Shown: in pieces, positions 4,704-5,846 of the stretch
Numbering within the stretch: position 1 is the first letter of the stretch
How the letters are laid out: every line of letters starts with the position of its first letter
From: UBA2256 sp964531105
GTDB taxonomy: Bacteria > Spirochaetota > Spirochaetia > Treponematales > Rectinemataceae
DNA: 5,846 bases
Assembly (NCBI GenBank): GCA_964531105.1
Contig: CAZHFN010000077.1
Location: 1-5,846 of the forward strand
Direction of reading: 5' to 3'
Made by a program: the position numbers and the translations under genes
The notes under the pieces: model-generated
Database searches by the model: none
Seen by the model: the letters and a program-made list of their open reading frames with translations, nothing else
What the model was told of the DNA's origin: nothing

Positions 4704-5648
4704 TCAATTCGATTGTGGTACTACATCATTTTGCTGAGGGACTACAGGTTGTTGCATCATCATTATTTGGGCTTGCTGAACTAGAGCAATACCATTGTGA
4801 TTTTCAATAATTTTAATAGCTTGGGTTGATCCCAATGTATGAATAAATGCGTGATGGATTGAAAGTACTGCCTCTTGAAGCATATGATTAGTTTCTAGCA
4901 TCATTATCTTAAGTCCTATGCTTTCACATTTATCAGCTGACAAATGTCTATTATGTGCCAAATTTACTGCATGATCTCCTAATTCTTTCATAATGCTAGA
5001 AATCTTTCTTTCTACGTTAGGGTCTCCATTCAACATATTCCGTCTTAACCATTCTTGAACCATATCATTTGACCATTTAATAACTTTTTCACACTCTCCT
5101 ATTAGTGTAGGCCTATACTTTGCAATAATTGGCTGCCAAACAGGAATCATTGCAGGATTACTTTGGATATCCTTAACAGCACGCTGGAACTCTTCTATCA
5201 ATGCGTGAGCAGGAATTCCACTATATTGTGGATCAATCGGTCCCAAGCTAGAATGATTACCCATCCATATTTCTTTACAAGAACAAGCTATCATTGTTCC
5301 ACCAGACATAGCCATCTGCGGGACAAAGCATCGAATATCATTTCCAAATGTTTTATATAAATAGTCAACAATTGATTCGGTAGCAGCCGTATCACCTCCT
5401 GGCGTATGTAAAATTAAGTCTAATCCCTTTGTTTTATCAAGACCATTAATTACTGTCATTAATCCATTCTTATCAAAATCATTAATCGCTACTTCATTTA
5501 TTCCTTGTTTTTGTAGCCATCCACTGTAATAGCATATAATATTTCTATTTGTAATTACATTTAATTGTTTGATATATTTCCGTCTTATAACATCAAATTG
5601 AGAACCTGTTTGATATAATTCATTAAGAATTGTATTCCAGTTAGGCAT
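4704..5648 (-). CDS. SDH/SppA-like Clp-fold serine protease, cassette-borne
   Basis: This 314-residue protein belongs to the Clp/crotonase-fold serine proteases resembling SDH_sah (former DUF114) and SppA. Visible motifs are LILHTPGGDT (about 78-87, substrate-binding/oxyanion strand), MAMSGGTMIA (112-121, with the likely nucleophile Ser115), GNHSSLGPIDPQ (130-141) and HNRHLSADKCESIGL (232-246), which may supply a catalytic His. In the SDH family a Ser-Asp-His triad has been proposed; the exact Asp/His cannot be fixed here. No signal peptide or membrane segment is seen, so it is probably cytosolic, unlike SppA. The C-terminal 25 residues are Gln/Met/Pro-rich and low in complexity. The ATG at 5648 has GGAGG nine nt upstream (5658-5662) and overlaps the preceding small ORF by 8 nt, suggesting translational coupling. 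Its substrate is unknown. Confidence 0.85.
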   Translation of the reverse strand: MPNWNTILNELYQTGSQFDVIRRKYIKQLNVITNRNIICYYSGWLQKQGINEVAINDFDKNGLMTVINGLDKTKGLDLILHTPGGDTAATESIVDYLYKTFGNDIRCFVPQMAMSGGTMIACSCKEIWMGNHSSLGPIDPQYSGIPAHALIEEFQRAVKDIQSNPAMIPVWQPIIAKYRPTLIGECEKVIKWSNDMVQEWLRRNMLNGDPNVERKISSIMKELGDHAVNLAHNRHLSADKCESIGLKIMMLETNHMLQEAVLSIHHAFIHTLGSTQAIKIIENHNGIALVQQAQIMMMQQPVVPQQNDVVPQSN

Positions 5649-5817
5649 TTATTTTTACCTCCATGTCCTTTGAATTTTTATTTATGTTAAATTTTACTGT
5701 CTTTGTAATTATAGTAACGCTATTCGTACATTGATTATATTCCTTTTCCATACAACTGAATTCTTCTCTTAAATCATCAGTGATATTAAATGCCGCATAC
5801 TGCTCTTCAATAGTCAT
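5641..5817 (-). CDS. small 58-residue protein, unrecognised, coupled to protease
   Basis: The minus-strand ORF starts MTIEEQYAAFNITDD and ends KDMEVKINA. An ideal Shine-Dalgarno GGAGG (5823-5827) lies 5 nt before its ATG (5817-5815). Its last 8 nt overlap the protease start. The N-terminal half is acidic (EEQ, DD, REE), the C-terminal half basic and Thr/Val/Ile-rich with two possible strands; there are two cysteines (22 and 30). No signal peptide, membrane segment or known domain is recognised. As the first gene of the cassette, fused by overlap to a protease, it might be a partner, inhibitor or substrate, but this is inference only. It could also act as a leader that boosts protease translation. 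Confidence 0.7.
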   Translation of the reverse strand: MTIEEQYAAFNITDDLREEFSCMEKEYNQCTNSVTIITKTVKFNINKNSKDMEVKINA

Positions 5818-5837
5818 TACACCCTCCTTCTCTGTCT

Positions 5838-5844
5838 TTCTAAC
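5838..5844 (-). other. R' core site of an attC (or attI) mostly beyond the window
   Basis: TTCTAAC here reads GTTAGAA on the minus strand, identical to the R' sites of both complete attC sites, and lies 20 nt upstream of the small ORF's ATG. It marks the upstream boundary of the two-gene cassette. Only this box is inside the window, so it cannot be told whether the site is an attC of another cassette or the attI. Confidence 0.7.
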
Positions 5845-5846
5845 AT

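Larger units (their letters stand above)
4572..5843 (-). mobile_element. two-gene integron cassette (small ORF plus Clp-fold protease)
   Basis: The cassette runs from the core site at the right edge (crossover between 5844 and 5843) to the crossover in the attC at 4572, about 1,272 nt. It holds two overlapping minus-strand genes and its attC. Only about 26 nt separate the crossover from the first ATG, and these are taken up by the core site and a ribosome-binding site. There is no room for an internal promoter, so expression should depend on the array promoter or a neighbouring cassette. Its AT-rich composition differs sharply from the host genes at 690-3870. Confidence 0.8.

Overview
The window looks like bacterial chromosome with two kinds of accessory DNA. 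The 3' end of an IS91-type transposase lies at the left edge, and the distal end of an integron cassette array lies on the right. The host-type genes in the middle (positions 690-3870) are visibly GC-rich, while the right-hand cassette gene is strongly AT-rich. The species cannot be named from this. The attachment-site style (TTCTAAC/GTTAGAA core sites with a long arm) makes me think of spirochaete, Treponema-type integrons, but that is a weak inference.

Layout. (1) 3-227: C-terminal part of an IS91-type transposase, followed by a gene-free AT-rich stretch that ends in an exact two-copy 25-bp tandem repeat (476-525). (2) 600-2575: an efflux operon. A well-spaced promoter (600-628) abuts two mirror-image 14-bp palindromes (630-673), which look like a MarR operator. 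A MarR-family repressor (694-1146) then overlaps by 8 nt a MATE multidrug exporter (1139-2575), the arrangement seen in mepR-mepA systems. (3) 2576-2960: GC-rich and without a convincing gene. (4) 2995-3870: a 291-residue DUF4097-like protein built of about ten SxSGDI repeats, with its own extended -10 promoter, followed by a near-copy of its last coding unit and a strong symmetric hairpin terminator (3925-3947). (5) 4035-5846: two attC recombination sites plus a lone core site at the right edge, delimiting two cassettes. The position of the extrahelical base shows that the cassettes read on the minus strand, so the array's integrase and promoter should lie beyond the right edge and the window holds the array's tail.

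The right-hand cassette (about 4572-5843) carries two overlapping minus-strand genes: an unrecognised 58-residue ORF and a soluble Clp-fold serine protease of the SDH/SppA-like type. The left-hand cassette (about 4041-4571) has no credible ORF on its sense strand. Instead it contains a roughly 240-nt imperfect inverted repeat of at least seven nested stems, so its cargo may be a structured RNA or a folded DNA element. This ORF-less hairpin cassette and the two-gene protease cassette are the most interesting parts of the window.
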